Positions 42,560 to 54,240 of a DNA stretch of 64,000 bases are shown here, one piece after another. The stretch comes from Symbiodinium microadriaticum (Eukaryota > Sar > Dinophyceae > Suessiales > Symbiodiniaceae): contig LSRX01000133.1 in the NCBI GenBank assembly GCA_001939145.1, positions 939,693 through 1,003,692 on the forward strand, written 5' to 3'. Every line of letters begins with the position of its first letter. The stretch's first letter is position 1. The position numbers and the translations under genes are program-made. The notes beneath the pieces are model-generated. The model was not told the DNA's origin, searched no databases, and worked only from the letters and a program-made list of their open reading frames with translations.

Positions 42560-43111
42560 TTTAGGGTTTAGGGTTTAGGGTCTAAGGTTTAGGGTTTAGG
42601 GTTTAGGGTCTAAGGTTTAGGGTTTAGGGTTTAGGGTCTAAGGTTTAGGGTTTAGGGTTTAGGGTCTAAGGTTTAGGGTTTAGGGTTTAGGGTCTAAGGT
42701 TTAGGGTTTAGGGTTTAGGGTCTAAGGTTTAGGGTTTAGGGTTTAGGGTCTAAGGTTTAGGGTTTAGGGTTTAGGGTCTAAGGTTTAGGGTTTAGGGTTT
42801 AGGGTCTAAGGTTTAGGGTTTAGGGTTTAGGGTCTAAGGTTTAGGGTTTAGGGTTTAGGGTCTAAGGTTTAGGGTTTAGGGTTTAGGGTCTAAGGTTTAG
42901 GGTTTAGGGTTTAGGGTCTAAGGTTTAGGGTTTAGGGTTTAGGGTCTAAGGTTTAGGGTTTAGGGTTTAGGGTCTAAGGTTTAGGGTTTAGGGTTTAGGG
43001 TCTAAGGTTTAGGGTTTAGGGTTTAGGGTCTAAGGTTTAGGGTTTAGGGTTTAGGGTCTAAGGTTTAGGGTTTAGGGTTTAGGGTCTAAGGTTTAGGGTT
43101 TAGGGTTTAGG
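42560..43111 (+). repeat. 28-bp higher-order telomere-like array, 19 units
   Basis: The unit is three TTTAGGG heptamers followed by one variant heptamer TCTAAGG. TCTAAGG occurs first at 42581 and last at 43085 with constant 28-bp spacing, giving 19 units (42560-43091) plus a 20-bp partial. I saw no deviation from the consensus, unlike every other telomere-like stretch in the window. Such homogeneity implies recent amplification or conversion. Confidence 0.93.
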
Positions 43112-43284
43112 TGCTGGTAGAACTCATACCTTTGGCCCCAACTACCCATGAACCTCCCAGTAGGGTTAGGGGTGTGTATTTGTTGTGTTCGGCTCTTTTT
43201 TCGGGTAGAGGGTTTTGGGTTGTAGGGTCTAAGAGTACGTTATGACGCCCACTAGTACCTGGGCCATAACCTAAAGCATCCCTT

Positions 43285-43382
43285 AAACAACGGTAGTTAT
43301 AAGTGGGGTTATAACTCCCCTAATATGGGTTATAAGTATATTTACCTTACTTATAACCCCATGTATGACTACCCATGAACCC
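43285..43382. repeat. MITE-like family A copy
   Basis: GTAGTTATAAGTGGGGTTAT at the left, ACTACCCATGAACCC at the right, with CCCCTAATATGGGTTATAAG between. A detached right end (ACTACCCATGAACCTCCCAG) lies at 43140-43160, so two copies may have been joined by the 28-bp array region. Confidence 0.6.
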
Positions 43383-44285
43383 CTAACCCTACAACCCCGA
43401 GAACCCAAACAGCCAAGCAAAGCCACTGCGGCTTGGGGCTCCGACGGCCAAGCCGAGGAGGAAGAGCAGGCGCCGCATGGTGAGTCGCCTGCCTGGGCTC
43501 GTTATAGTTCAGGCCAAATCCAAAAGCCCAACCACAGCCTCAAACCAAACCCCAAACCGAAAAAAAAAAAAAGTGTAAAGTCCCGGGAGAGACAAAGAAG
43601 ACACCGAACCCCCCGCCCAAAGCGGAAGAACCCCTGGGGCGACGACTCCGGGCACCGCCACAGCCATCTTCAGGGGCCCATGAGAAGCCCTGTTTTTTAA
43701 TGGAGGCCCTTTTGCCCCAAGGGATGGCTGAGGGGGGGAACTTGAAAGGCTCGAGGCTGGGCCTTTTTTTTTGTGTGGCTTTTGTTGAGGGCTTTTGGGC
43801 TGTTAGAGGGTTGATCCGGTTTTCAGGATGTGGAGCTCGCGGTGTAGCTCAAAAGGCTTAAAGGCGATGGAAAAGCCTATGCTGTCATGATGTTGTTAAG
43901 TCTTGTCAAGGCTTGGGGGGTTCAAGTTCAAGGCCGAGGCACCGCCAGGGAGGCTAAGGCCGAGTTCTCAAAGGTCTCGGAGTTGGGGTTTTGGCTTTTT
44001 TAGGGATGCCTCCTCTCATGGACTTCTGCAAGCTGCAAGCAGGAAGGCGGGCGATCAGAACGGCAAGGTAGCCCGAGGTCTGCAGACTCCGACTCCAGGA
44101 TTTCCGGTGTCGTTCCTTCGTGGCTCAACACCGAAAAGTGTTGACCTTAGACCCTAGAGCCCAGTCCAATGCCCTATAGGCCCTGAAGGCCTCAGGTGCC
44201 AGGCAGGATCCCCAAGCTCTGCGCATCTCACGTTGGATCTTGAGGTCTGGGGTTTGGGTGCTTGGGGCCGTGGCCGTGGCCGTGG

Positions 44286-44605
<320 letters not shown>

Positions 44606-46454
44606 AGTTGTTCTTTTGACGTAGTTGTCGTTGTCGTTGTAGTTGCAGCTGTCGTCGTCGTGGTAAACTGTGCGCAAGTCCGACGATCCCACCCACTTTT
44701 TGTTGTCACCAGCTGGTTGCGGTGAATGGCCGGAGAGGTGAACTGCCTTGGCTTGCACCGGCAAGACGAGAAGCACAAGTTCCACAGACTAGTCCCGGTC
44801 CACGCAGTCAGTGACTGCAGGAGTGAACGACTTCGCGGTTCAGTTTCATCTACGAGACATGAGAGAATGACAGCGAGTGAATAAGGATGACTTCGTGAAC
44901 TGAAGTGCATCAGCGAGTCTAACTGCGGAACAGCAGTAATGACTGCGCAAGAACCCTAAAGGCTGCTAAAGCCAGGCCTATGTCATAATATAAGTGCAGG
45001 AGCCAAAGAAACGAACCAACCAATCATTTATATATATATATATGCTCTCGGGGCCAGGGCCGCCACCCCCCCAAAACAACAAGTGTAAGAGCTGGCCTTA
45101 GAGCTCGGAAGAGGGTTTAGGGCTTAGGGTTTAGGGTTTAGGGCTTAGGATTTAAGGTTTAGGGCTTAGGGTTTTAAGTGGAAGTCTTCTAGCGACATCT
45201 CAGCTTCCCTCCAAGGAGCATTGGCAAAAAAGAAAAGTAACCAAGCAAGCCGTTTGGTGGACTTGCTTAGTGAAGGCATGGCCGACAGAGCAGCCATGCT
45301 TGCTTCGTTAGAATAAGCTTGACAAGAGACGGGCGGCGGCACTGTTCAGCGCTGTCACGGATCCCGGTAAGAACTCCAGTAAGAATCAGCGGTTGCTTCA
45401 TCAGCTTCCTATACCCAATGTGGCCCGCCTGCACGGCTTTGGTCCTGAACTTGTGGAGTAGCTCCGAGTCCTGCCATAAAGTCGCGGGGAAAGGAGAGGG
45501 TTCTGAAGAACTGTGTGCTGCGATGTGGTGCTCATTCGAGGGTACTCGTAAATGGTTGTGTGCGGTAGTTTCAGTGTCCTGTTCGTCGGATTCCTGCACT
45601 TGAATACATGCTATGGCAAACACACTCCCAGTGGGCGTGCACTTCAGCGACAACCAGCGACAGCACGTGGGTGTGCGAGGTCGGGATTCACAGGACCAAG
45701 TCAAAAACATCACTTAGAAGCCCAGATGGCTTGACCTGCACTCGAGGGTGCACTGTGGTCCCGGGACAAGGACACAAGCGTCAAACCTCCCAGTGCAGAC
45801 TGGTGCACATAAGGTTGCCAACAAACAGCATGCCAACAAACATGAGGAGGGCATTACCAACAAACACCCCAGGTAAGACCTAAACCAAAAAGCAAGAACG
45901 AGAGTAGACACGAAGCAAAGAAACGCACCACTTAAAACGCAATATGAGACGTGCGCCTGAAACCCCGCCCAGCCTCAGGACGCGCGCACCTCGGGTCTCG
46001 GCCCAAGTGGCAAAAGCCGCAAAGTAGAACGCCATCAGCTTGCTTCGAACGGCAACCAAAGAAGCATGCCTGCCCCAAGATTCGCTCCAAGAACAGCAGA
46101 CTACATGTTCGATGATCACCATCATGACCGTAACTCGCATCACACCTCAATGCTTATCGCGTGAACAGGGAACCTTAGAGCTGGCTGGGGGATAACTGTC
46201 GTCGCAAGTTCGGGAAGTTGCAAAACTGCAGGCAACCCTGCATTACTACCACCTTCTCCATCCGACACAACCGCAAACATCCACCCAATCTTGTCCCAAA
46301 ATCCCGCTTTTCCTAGCGAGCCGAAACTAATCCGTTAAACCAGAGAGATGCTGAACTTAATCGGACTGCCCGAAACGAAGTCCACGAACAGAGACCTCCA
46401 GGTGTTGCCGCCGGCGGCAACGGGTTCGGGGCTTCTCCTGGGAGCAGTCTCAGA

Positions 46455-46612
46455 CTGGGGTTTAGGGTTTAGGGTTTAGGGTTTAGGGTTTAGGGTTTAG
46501 GGCTTGGGGCTTGGGGTTTGGGTTTTAGGGTTTAGGGCTTGGGGTTTAGGCCTTAGGGCTTAGGGTTTAGGGTTCAGGGTTTAGGGGTTTAGGGTTTAGG
46601 GTTGGCAGGTCC
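46455..46612 (+). repeat. TTTAGGG tract present in unit 1 only
   Basis: Starting after GCAGTCTCAGACTGGGG, about 150 bp of TTTAGGG-type repeat run to GGTTGGCAGGTCC. At the matching place in unit 2 (about 49945-50010) there are roughly 65 bp of non-telomeric sequence. Homology resumes on both sides. Confidence 0.75.
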
Positions 46613-47037
46613 AGCTCTCGAAACACGGCCACAATCACAGAGCATGCTCCCTCCTCGGACAGGTACTCTGCGAGCAGAAAATGACTCTTTGCACGCCCGT
46701 TGGACCCGACAGGATGTCCCCCCTGTTGCCACGTGAATCCTCCGAACTTGGCTTTCAACACGAACACCTCCCAGCAGAAGGCTTTACCCTAAGCTCATTG
46801 CACAGTCTGTGGTTGAAGGGGACGAAAGAAACTTCGCTGTCGGGACCCGGGCTCTGAACTTCTTCCCCTCGGTAGGATGCCATGAAATGATGGGAAAATC
46901 CTCAACCATCCTCTGGCTTAAAATCCTGGCTATGCACGCAGCCTGCGGTCAGTAGTTGACTGCAGATATTTGCATGCCTTCGCAGCTGTGGCAGCTTCCT
47001 GCACAGCAAAAATAAAAAGCACGAATTAATTCAGACT

Positions 47038-49096
47038 CTAGACTGCAGCCTCATCGACTTTGCCCATCTGCCCAGCTGGAGGTTCACCTGCTGCCTTTGC
47101 GTGCAGCAGCTTCTGCTCATCCGCCCCCTGCTTCTTTCCAAGCTTGAACAAGAAGAAGGCAACGACCGCCACGGCAACAACAGCGACGACGATGACGATG
47201 ACCAGCACCGTCACCTAGACTCTGAAAGGAACACTGCTCAAGACCGTCCTCCTATTCACCTCTGGAACAACATGTGCACAGACGTGAAACATCATGAAAC
47301 CATGCAAGGAGAGTCCAGTCACCGTCACACTGCCGCTCGATTCTTCGGCCGCCGCCTCCGAGCACCAAAGTAGCTCTGCCTGGCTTCTTCGCAATCGCAG
47401 GGAAACCCTAAACCCCAAGCCAGAAACTTCGGAGTGAGGGAAAAGGGAAAGGCACAGGTGACCGGCGAGATGCCTTCTCCCGGTCGTAGTCCCAGCGGGG
47501 GGTGAGATCCACGTCGCAGTACGGCAAGGTCTTGGGGAAGAGCGCGTCCACTGGCGCCGCCATTCCGTAAAGCTCCTTGTCGATAATTTCTGCCTTGTTC
47601 ACTGCGTGCATAATGGTCTTCCGAAGGTTCAGGTTGTCGGTTGGAGCCTTGGCCGCATTCATGATGATCACGCGGTTCATGATGGGTGGGCCTAGAAACA
47701 TCTGGAATTGGAAAGCGTGCGTTGTGCTGAGGGTGTGGAAGTCTTCTGGCTCAAGTACACCAGCGCCCATGACCGCATCGAGGCTTCCGTCCAAAAGAGC
47801 AGCCATCACCTCAGAGTGGCTGTCGTACTTCTTCAGGATGATCCGCTCAATTTGAGGCTCTCCGCCCGAATACTCACTGTGCCTGTCAAACCTCACATCG
47901 CCGTTGGCCAGGGTTTCGATGAACTTGAACGGTCCAGTCCCCGAGGCACCCCGAGTGCCTGCGCACGTGATTGTTTCCCCTAAGTTTGTGACAACCCTAC
48001 CGGGCGAATAACACGAGTTCTCAGTGGTTGGATCCGTTGTGAGGCCGCTGGCAAACATGGCAGGGGAAAGCATTCGCAGCGGCCGGATGTAGGTAAGCTC
48101 CTGCAGCAGTGGGTAGTACTTGTCCTTGGTGGAAAGCACGAACTCATAGTCCCCAGCACAGCTCCATGAGACAATCTGCGTTGGCAAATCGTACCAACCG
48201 TGCTCGTCCCCTGCCGTCAAAGGCTTGGCGAGCACGTGATCAAAGTTCAGCTTGGCGACCGTGCAGTTCCAATCGGAACCATCGTGGAACTTCACATTCT
48301 GCGCGAGAGTGAACCGATACTCCTGACCCCCTGAAGGCAAATCGCTGAACGTCCAGGACTCGGCCAGCGCTGGCTCAGTGACTCCCTCCGGCCCGTACTT
48401 TGTCAAACCCTCGTAGACCCAATTGTTAGCGAAGAACTCGTTTGGTCGGTATGTGTGAGGATCCATTCGCCCAACGGAACTGAAAAGCCCAGTTTGCGCC
48501 CCTGGGGCAACAGTTATCGTTGTGCTGCCGCTGAGAGCTCGCAAGGTGTGCACCGGATAGTCGAACTGCTGTTGCCCCGGCACATACCCAGCAAGACGCT
48601 TGGAGAGCACTGTGGGCATCCGCTTGCCTGAGAAAGGCAAGTCTATGGCTTGCTCGTGAAGTCCTGACAAAATGTCTTTCCATTTCTGCTCTCGCTGCTG
48701 CAAGTTTTCTTCCAGGAGCACATCTGAGATCTTTGTCGACAGCTGATCTTGCGTCAAAGGTGGCTGCATTCCCTGAAGAGCCGCATAATGTGCTTCGTCG
48801 GGTGTATTCCATGATGCAGCATAGCTGTGCGGATCATAGGGTGGACCCCAAGTCTCTGAGAAGCAGAGGTTGAAGTTGCCGGATGTCATGTTCGAGTTGA
48901 AGTCTTCTTTGTTGAGGAAGCGGGTGTTCACGGTGATTCCCAGCTTCGCCAAGTCTGCTCGCACATCATCTTCAATCGCTGCCAGGACCGCATCACCTGC
49001 TTGCACAATGAAGTCAAGCTCTGCCGACTGACAGGCCGCCGTCACTTCACCAGTGTGTGCCAGGATGAGCAGAACCTGGAGGACAGGCGTCCACAT
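47038..49096 (-). CDS. Membrane-anchored SBP_bac_5 homologue with swapped lobes, copy 1
   Basis: The main exon starts at ATG 49096; its open frame continues to 47408, though the true donor is probably near 47460-47480, after Y-D-R-E-K-A. Residues 1-21 form a signal peptide. Residues about 22-190 match the C-terminal lobe of bacterial oligopeptide/nickel-binding proteins (A-D-L-A-K-L-G-I-T-V, S-G-N-F-N-L); about 190-540 match the N-terminal lobe and hinge (E-P-A-L-A-E-S-W, V-K-F-H-D-G, G-T-G-P-F-K, Y-D-R-E-K-A). The lobes are thus in reversed order. A probable last exon, 47038-47214, starts after an AG, and encodes a Val/Ala-rich transmembrane helix, a Lys-Leu-Gly-Lys-Lys stop-transfer and a short tail ending in TAG. 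Expected: a type I membrane protein with an extracytoplasmic binding domain; ligand unknown. Extra exons cannot be excluded. Confidence 0.72.
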
Positions 49097-49324
49097 TCCG
49101 GCGGTTAGGGTGGATGTTCGAGAAACTGAGCCAAGAGGTCTTAAGAATCATGGACGTGAAATATAAAACAGGATGCCAAGATACGTCATGCTTCCTTGCG
49201 ATTGATAACATGTTCTGCGCAAACTTGCGAGCAAAAATTGTACGCTGTGAGATTCTTAGATGTCGTGATGTAAACCTCTCCAGCATAAGATGGTCGGCTT
49301 GATTCCCTGGTTTCGTTTAGAAGT

Positions 49325-52300
49325 AGGGTCCCAGATGGCTTGCCCTCACTCAAGGGTGTGCTGTGGTCCCCAGAACACGGACACAAGCGTCAAACCTCCC
49401 AGTGCATACTGGTGCTCAAAGGGTTGCCAAAAGACATCATGTCAATCAACATTGCAGCATTCTCAGAATGAACACAACAACCAAGACCTTACAAACCAAA
49501 CAGCAAGAACGAGAAGAGACGCAAGCACTACCAACGATGCAATCACATGTGCGCATGGAACCCCCACCCTCTCAGGCTCCACACCTCGGGAAAGGTAGAA
49601 CGCCACCAGCTTTCCTGGAACGCCTGCACCACAACGGGCGCCAAGAGCAGAAGACTAAAAATGTTTAATTATCACCATCATGACCGCAAAACGACTCACA
49701 CCTCAATGCGGAACGAATCACACAGGCGCCTTAGAGTCGCAAGTTCGACCGGCTACAACTCCAGCCGCCATGCATTACCAGCACCTTCCCCATCCGACAC
49801 CCCGCAAACACCCTCCCAATCTTGCCCCAAAGGCCCATTTTCCCAAACGAGCCGATAACTAATCCGTCAAACCAACGAACCGAAACCTCCACCTGGTGTT
49901 GGCGTCGGCGGCAACGGGTGCGGGGCTTCTCCTGCGAGCGGTCTCGTGCTTTCTTGCTACCGCTTTGAGCATTACAGGTTAAAGTTAGAGCAGTGAGAGG
50001 TCTCGGGGGCAGGGCCACAATCACAGAGCATGCTTCCTCCTGGGACAGGTACTCTGCGAGCAGAAAAGCACTCTTTGCACGCCCCCTGGACCCGACGCGA
50101 CGTTTCCCTGTTGCCACGTGAATCTTTGTTTAACTTGGCTTCCAAAACAAAGACCACCCATCAGAAGGCGTAAGCCTAGGAACAAACCTCGCTGTCGGGT
50201 CCGAGGCTCTGAAACTTCTTCCCCTCGGTAGGATGCCATTGCTGATGGGAAAATCCTCAACCATCCTCTGGCTTAAAATCGTGGCTATGCACGCAGCCTG
50301 CGGTCAGTAGTTGACTGCAGATGCTCCATGCCTTCGCAGCTGTGGCAGCTTTCTGCACAGCAAAAAAATAAAAGCGCGAAATTTAATTCAGACTCTAGAC
50401 TGCAGCCTCATCGGCTTTGCCCATCTGCCCAGCTGGAGGTTCACCTGCTGCCTGTGCGTGCAGCAGCTTCTGCTCATCCGCCCCCTGCTTCTTTCCAAGC
50501 TTGAACAAGAAGAAGGCAACGACCGCCACGGCAACAACAGCGACGACGATGACGATGACCAGCACCGTCACCTAGACTCTGAAAGGAACACTGCTCAAGA
50601 CCGTCCTCCTATTCACCTCTGGAACAACATGTGCACAGACGTGAAACATCATGAAACCATGCAAGGAGAGTCCAGTCACCGTCACACTGCCGCTCGATTC
50701 TTCGGCCGCCGCCTCCGAGCACCAAAGTAGCTCTGCCTGGCTTCTTCGCAATCGCAGGGAAACCCTAAACCCCAAGCCAGAAACTTCGGAGTGAGGGAAA
50801 AGGGAAAGGCACAGGTGACCGGCGAGATGCCTTCTCCCGGTCGTAGTCCCAGCGGGGGGTGAGATCCACGTCGCAGTACGGCAAGGTCTTGGGGAAGAGC
50901 GCGTCCACTGGCGCCGCCATTCCGTAAAGCTCCTTGTCGATAATTTCTGCCTTGTTCACTGCGTGCATAATGGTCTTCCGAAGGTTCAGGTTGTCGGTTG
51001 GAGCCTTGGCCGCATTCATGATGATCACGCGGTTCATGATGGGTGGGCCTAGAAACATCTGGAATTGGAAAGCGTGCGTTGTGCTGAGGGTGTGGAAGTC
51101 TTCTGGCTCAAGTACACCAGCGCCCATGACCGCATCGAGGCTTCCGTCCAAAAGAGCAGCCATCACCTCAGAGTGGCTGTCGTACTTCTTCAGGATGATC
51201 CGCTCAATTTGAGGCTCTCCGCCCGAATACTCACTGTGCCTGTCAAACCTCACATCGCCGTTGGCCAGGGTTTCGATGAACTTGAACGGTCCAGTCCCCG
51301 AGGCACCCCGAGTGCCTGCGCACGTGATTGTTTCCCCTAAGTTTGTGACAACCCTACCGGGCGAATAACACGAGTTCTCAGTGGTTGGATCCGTTGTGAG
51401 GCCGCTGGCAAACATGGCAGGGGAAAGCATTCGCAGCGGCCGGATGTAGGTAAGCTCCTGCAGCAGTGGGTAGTACTTGTCCTTGGTGGAAAGCACGAAC
51501 TCATAGTCCCCAGCACAGCTCCATGAGACAATCTGCGTTGGCAAATCGTACCAACCGTGCTCGTCCCCTGCCGTCAAAGGCTTGGCGAGCACGTGGTCAA
51601 AGTTCAGCTTGGCGACTGTACAGTTCCAGTCGGAGCCATCGTGGAACTTCACATTCTGCGCGAGAGTGAACCGATACTCCTGACCCCCTGAAGGCGAATC
51701 GCTGAACGTCCAGGACTCGGCCAGCGCTGGCTCAGTGACTCCCTCCGGCCCGTACTTTGTCAAACCCTCGTAGACCCAATTGTTAGCGAAGAACTCGTTT
51801 GGTCGGTATGTGTGAGGATCCATTCGCCCAACAGAACTGAAAAGCCCAGTTTGCGCCCCTGGGGCAACAGTTATCGTTGTGCTGCCGCTGAGAGCTCGCA
51901 AGGTGTGCACTGGATAGTCGAACTGCTGTTGCCCCGGCACATACCCTGCAAGACGCTTGGAGAGCACTGTGGGCATCCGCTTGCCTGAGAAAGGCAAGTC
52001 TATGGCTTGCTCGTGAAGTCCTGACAGAATGTCTTTCCATTTCTGCTCTCGCTGCTGCAAGTTTTCTTCCAGGAGCACATCTGAGATCTTTGTCGACAGC
52101 TGATCTTGCGTCAAAGGTGGCTGCATTCCCTGAAGAGCCGCATAATGTGCTTCGTCGGGTGTATTCCATGATGCAGCATAGCTGTGCGGATCATAGGGTG
52201 GACCCCAAGTCTCTGAGAAGCAGAGGTTGAAGTTGCCGGATGTCATGTTCGAGTTGAAGTCTTCTTTGTTGAGGAAGCGGGTGTTCACGGTGATTCCCAG

Positions 52301-52655
52301 CTTCGCCAAGTCTGCTCGCACATCATCTTCAATCGCTGCCAGGACCGCATCACCTGCTTGCACAATGAAGTCAAGCTCTGCCGACTGACAGGCCGCCGTC
52401 ACTTCACCAGTGTGTGCCAGGATGAGCAGAACCTGGAGGACAGGCGTCCACATTCCGGCTGCCAGGGTGGATGTTCGAGAAACTGAGCTAAGAGGTCTTG
52501 AGAATCATGGACGTGAAATGTAAAGCAGGACGCCAAGATACATCATGCTTCCTTGCGATTGATAACATGTACTACGCAAACTTGCGAGCAAGAATTCTAC
52601 AATGTGAGGTGTCGTGATGTCAACCGCTCCAGCATAAGATGGTCGACTTGATTCC
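49325..52655 (-). repeat. Tandem gene duplication, unit 2
   Basis: Second head-to-tail unit, offset 3357 bp from unit 1 over the gene body. It lacks the TTTAGGG tract of unit 1 and differs by several indels in the segment 49330-50300. Confidence 0.85.
50395..52453 (-). CDS. Membrane-anchored SBP_bac_5 homologue with swapped lobes, copy 2
   Basis: The main exon (ATG 52453) encodes the same 562-residue open frame as copy 1; the only residue difference I found is Leu to Ser in T-F-S-D-L/S-P-S-G. Several third-position base changes exist, so the copies are not an assembly duplicate. The last exon lies at 50395-50571, with the transmembrane helix and tail conserved (Lys to Gln and Val to Ala changes in the tail). 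The AG before the exon and the final TAG are conserved. Retained coding with silent changes indicates both copies are under selection or are being converted. Confidence 0.72.
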
Positions 52656-52951
52656 ATTGCAAGAGTCCTGTCTGTGGGGCTATGGTCCAGGCCACAGTCC
52701 AAGTTGTGCGGCAATTACCATTCACTCAAAGCTTGCAGCCGCTCGCGCCCTAATCTGCTTCTGTCCGAGAATGTTTGATTGCTTCAGACTGCCACGCCAT
52801 CCTTCCAGGCTCAGGGCCATGGTTCCTATACCGTCGATGGAAAGCGAAACACTCTGCATTGGGCTAGGACCCCAACCGTGACCAACAACAACAACAAGCA
52901 AACAACAACAAACAGCTGAAGCACCGGCAGCCCGGCCACCTGTGGGGCCAG

Positions 52952-53086
52952 CTAGCTGTCCACGTCTTGGTCCTGCAAATCAACGAGCTCACTGCAACAC
53001 ATCGAACCTGCTGACATGGAATCCTCCGTTGTGACGATCGTGTCAGGGGCGAAGCTGCCCCACGAGTACTCGGCCTTCGGCGTTGC
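52952..53086 (-). CDS. Candidate last exon of an unrecognised gene
   Basis: On the minus strand an AG-G boundary near 53086 is followed by an in-frame run of about 44 residues (A-T-P-K-A-E-Y-S-W-G-S-F-A-P, then S-E-L-V-D-L-Q-D-Q-D-V-D-S) ending in TAG. Composition is natural and acidic, as in a cytoplasmic tail. No upstream exon was identified and no family is recognised. Confidence 0.3.
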   Translation of the reverse strand, partial: ATPKAEYSWGSFAPDTIVTTEDSMSAGSMCCSELVDLQDQDVDS

Positions 53087-53527
53087 CTCAGTGAGGTCAG
53101 GTGCTCACGGAGCCACAGACATGGGAGCATGAGTCTCAGCAGTCGAATGCGTCTTTTTCGCCACAGTATGCCACAGCACCCGAGCTATCTCACAGCTACA
53201 TAATCAGACACTGTTCTCCCAGAGGGCACGACCCCAGATTCAATGCCTCCCTGGTAGCCACGCCCTGCCTACAGGCCATGGTGTTCGATGTTTCGAACTG
53301 CAAAGGCCTTCATTCTTGAGATCAGAGTCTCCTTTCCTTGGGTCCAAAATGGTCAAAACTCGGGTTGCATCGGTGTTCTATTCATGTATGTTCCCGTGAC
53401 TGCAAGGCTGTGCATGCAAGTGTGTGCACTTGAGCGAACCATGGTGCTTCAGGAGCGAGTTACATCTGCATCTTCCTTCTACTCAACTTCCAGTTCTGGC
53501 ATCAACATGTCTTTGAAGCAATATAAT

Positions 53528-53606
53528 ACAATAGAATAGAATAGAATAGAATAGAATAGAATAGAATAGAATAGAATAGAATAGAATAGAATAGAATAGA
53601 ATAGAA
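53528..53606. repeat. AATAG pentanucleotide microsatellite
   Basis: About 16 near-perfect AATAG units, the only pentanucleotide repeat in the window. Confidence 0.92.
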
Positions 53607-53649
53607 CAGAATATGATGTGTTATAATATATTTATATTGTATAACAAAA

Positions 53650-54240
53650 AATAATATAGAAAATCACAGCCAACCTGCTTGGCAAGCCGAGGCTCCCGTC
53701 ATTTTGGGATACATGGCGATCATCCCCATGCGGTTCCACATCTTCTCCAGGTCCTTATGGCTATGGCGCAAAGCCAGCGAAGGAGCCTCCGACTTCAAGA
53801 CGGATCTCATCTGCGCCAGCTGCCCCTTGGAGATGCTGGCACGGCAACCTCAGCAACTTGGATGGAGGGCTTCGGGAGCTAAAGATACGTTGGGACTGTG
53901 CGCCATAGCTGGTTCAACTCGAAGTCATCCAACTTCCCAAAGTTCCAGATTGTGCAGATTGACTCATGTACACTTGCAATAGCAAGAAAGCGCTCGAGGA
54001 ATTGATCTTCTCTAAGACCTGCCTGAACCCCCTGACACCCACATGTTGTTGAGCTTCGCACCTCGCTTTGGAGCCTTCTCACTGACCTGTGCCGAAGAGG
54101 ACTTGCGCATGTCTCCCAGACTGGCTCGCTCGATGCGGCTCACCAAGGTGGTCTTGGAGGTGCGCGGTGGTGGCCGGCGACCGGTCAAGTCCTCCACCAT
54201 CTTCCCCAACTCAGCGTTGGTCCTTGGCACGACGGCAGAT
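53650..54240 (-). pseudogene. Coding remnants in several frames
   Basis: Three protein-like pieces follow one another on the minus strand in different frames: P-R-T-N-A-E-L-G-K-M-V-E-D-L-T-G-R (about 54230-54040), R-F-L-A-I-A-S-V-H-E-S with W-N-F-G-K-L-D-D-F-E-L-N (about 54000-53880), and S-K-G-Q-L-A-Q-M-R-S-V-L-K with K-D-L-E-K-M-W-N-R-M (about 53845-53700). The first resembles the helical, Arg/Lys-rich SAP-type segments common in dinoflagellate mobile elements. Either a decayed gene or a gene with small introns. Family not recognised. Confidence 0.35.

Larger units (their letters stand above)
45710..49320 (-). repeat. Tandem gene duplication, unit 1
   Basis: Head-to-tail with unit 2 (49325-52655). 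Shared landmarks include CCCAGATGGCTTG and ACAAGCGTCAAACCTCCCAG at the left, GGCCACAATCACAGAGCATG, the gene itself, and GCTTCCTTGCGATTGATAAC upstream of the gene. The gene body is nearly identical between units; the flanks are diverged with indels. Confidence 0.85.

Noticed and set aside
42560..43111. CRISPR-like regular spacing of 28 bp
   Set aside because: The spacers are themselves TTTAGGG heptamers and identical in every unit; this is a tandem array, not repeats with unique spacers.
42560..43111. True chromosome end
   Set aside because: Unique and repetitive sequence continues on both sides, and every fourth heptamer is the variant TCTAAGG.
45267..45713. 148-residue minus-strand ORF
   Set aside because: Part of it reads naturally, but no domain, splice context or second copy supports it; left as a remark only.
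46300..46400. Possible rRNA-like fragment
   Set aside because: The resemblance is limited to a short A/G-rich phrase and no extended rRNA core sequence is present.
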